NCBI RefSeq assembly: GCF_000527135.1
Contig: NZ_AZUP01000001.1
Location: forward strand, 3,100,001-3,164,000
Length of the DNA: 64,000 nucleotides
Direction of reading: 5' to 3'
Origin: Methyloversatilis discipulorum
GTDB taxonomy: Bacteria; Pseudomonadota; Gammaproteobacteria; Burkholderiales; Rhodocyclaceae
Shown: piece by piece, positions 63,649 to 64,000 of the stretch
Layout: each line of letters starts with the position of its first letter
Numbering within the stretch: the first letter of the stretch is position 1
Translations under genes and position numbers: made by a program
Notes under the pieces: generated by a model
Database searches by the model: none
Seen by the model: only the letters and a program-made list of their open reading frames with translations
Told to the model about the DNA's origin: nothing

Positions 63649-64000
63649 ATGCTGATCTGGTTCGTAGTCCTCTATCTGATGGTGTCGGTCGGCATCGGCC
63701 TGTACGCGTCGAAGAACGTTCATAACGCGAAGGACTTCGCTGTGGCCGGGCGCAGCCTGCCGCTGCCGGTGGTCACCGCCACCGTGTTCGCCACCTGGTT
63801 CGGCGCCGAGGCGGTTTTCGGCGTGTCGGCGCAGTTCGTCACCGAAGGTCTGGGCGGCGTGGTCGCCGACCCCTTCGGCTCGTCGATGTGCCTCATCATC
63901 GCCGGCTTCTTCTTCGCCTCGAAGCTGTACAAGCTGAACATCCTGACCGTCGGCGACTACTACCGCATGCGCTACAACCGCACGGTGGAGGCGATCACCT
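63649..64000 (+). CDS. sodium:solute symporter family protein (partial)
   Basis: Cut by the right edge; 117 codons are visible. It starts LIWFVVLYLMVSVGIGLYAS, then KNVHNAKDFAVAGRSLPLPV, VTATVFATWFGAEAVFGVSA and KLYKLNILTVGDYYRMRYNR, which are the first helices and signature loops of the SSS family. GFGE-like sodium-site residues are not yet resolvable. The substrate is unknown. It begins 103 nt after the CheX-like gene. Confidence 0.88.
   Translation, partial: MLIWFVVLYLMVSVGIGLYASKNVHNAKDFAVAGRSLPLPVVTATVFATWFGAEAVFGVSAQFVTEGLGGVVADPFGSSMCLIIAGFFFASKLYKLNILTVGDYYRMRYNRTVEAIT

Overview
The window is an origin-proximal stretch of a high-GC (about 65% in lines counted by hand) betaproteobacterial chromosome. 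The order rnpA-rpmH / dnaA-dnaN, the nearby mnmE-mnmG-rsmG-parA-parB block and two palindromic parS sites mark the replication-origin region. A PEP-CTERM protein, class I PHA synthase, Pil-Chp twitching chemotaxis genes, cobalamin salvage genes and GSA aminotransferase (C5 haem route) fit a Rhodocyclales-like betaproteobacterium such as Methyloversatilis. That genus-level guess is inference; no rRNA gene is present.

Layout. 1-13.5 kb is the origin core: dnaN (cut by the window edge) and dnaA on the minus strand; rpmH-rnpA-yidD-yidC and mnmE on the plus strand; then a lower-GC two-gene insert directly behind mnmE; a TSUP permease flanked by two parS sites; a His-rich exported protein; mnmG-rsmG-parA-parB. 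13.5-26.7 kb is mixed metabolism: REP-like repeats, cobS-cobT, a DMT permease, a cytochrome c, a fatty acid desaturase, a PEP-CTERM protein behind a consensus sigma-54 promoter, a complete branched-chain amino acid ABC transporter (livKHMGF-type), a small lipoprotein, an exported ATP-dependent DNA ligase, and an intact IS481-type element inserted exactly at the ligase stop codon.

26.8-42.3 kb holds a macro-domain protein, an ornithine-lipid pair (olsB-olsA), a parvulin, a partner-switching phosphatase/STAS pair, the overlapping operon rapZ / NusG-II / Gx transporter / ubiX, a leucine-degradation-like operon (LOG, hypothetical, enoyl-CoA hydratase, HMG-CoA lyase, DUF1289), an MBL-fold hydrolase next to phaC, and a second cluster of REP-like repeats. 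42.3-51.5 kb is the type IV pilus chemosensory operon pilG-pilH-pilI-pilJ-chpA. 51.6-64 kb holds rubredoxin, an unusual ThiD with an acidic insert, thiE, hemL, two lipoproteins, a canonical second ThiD, argS-SPOR-dsbA-SDR, ubiB, a CheX-like protein and the start of a sodium:solute symporter.

The most unusual items are: (1) the mnmE 3' end, which reads as an SGI1-like attachment site in AT-rich codons and is followed by a lower-GC pair encoding a two-TM protein with a GAF-like tail plus an 82-residue partner that I cannot assign to a family; (2) the parS pair around the TSUP gene; (3) the sigma-54 promoter plus inverted repeat before the PEP-CTERM gene; (4) the IS481 copy that shares its stop codon with its target; (5) a ThiD with an Asp/Glu-rich insertion; and (6) a NusG-II/Gx-transporter pair of the EetA/EetB kind in an operon with ubiX. 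No CRISPR array, rRNA or tRNA was recognised.
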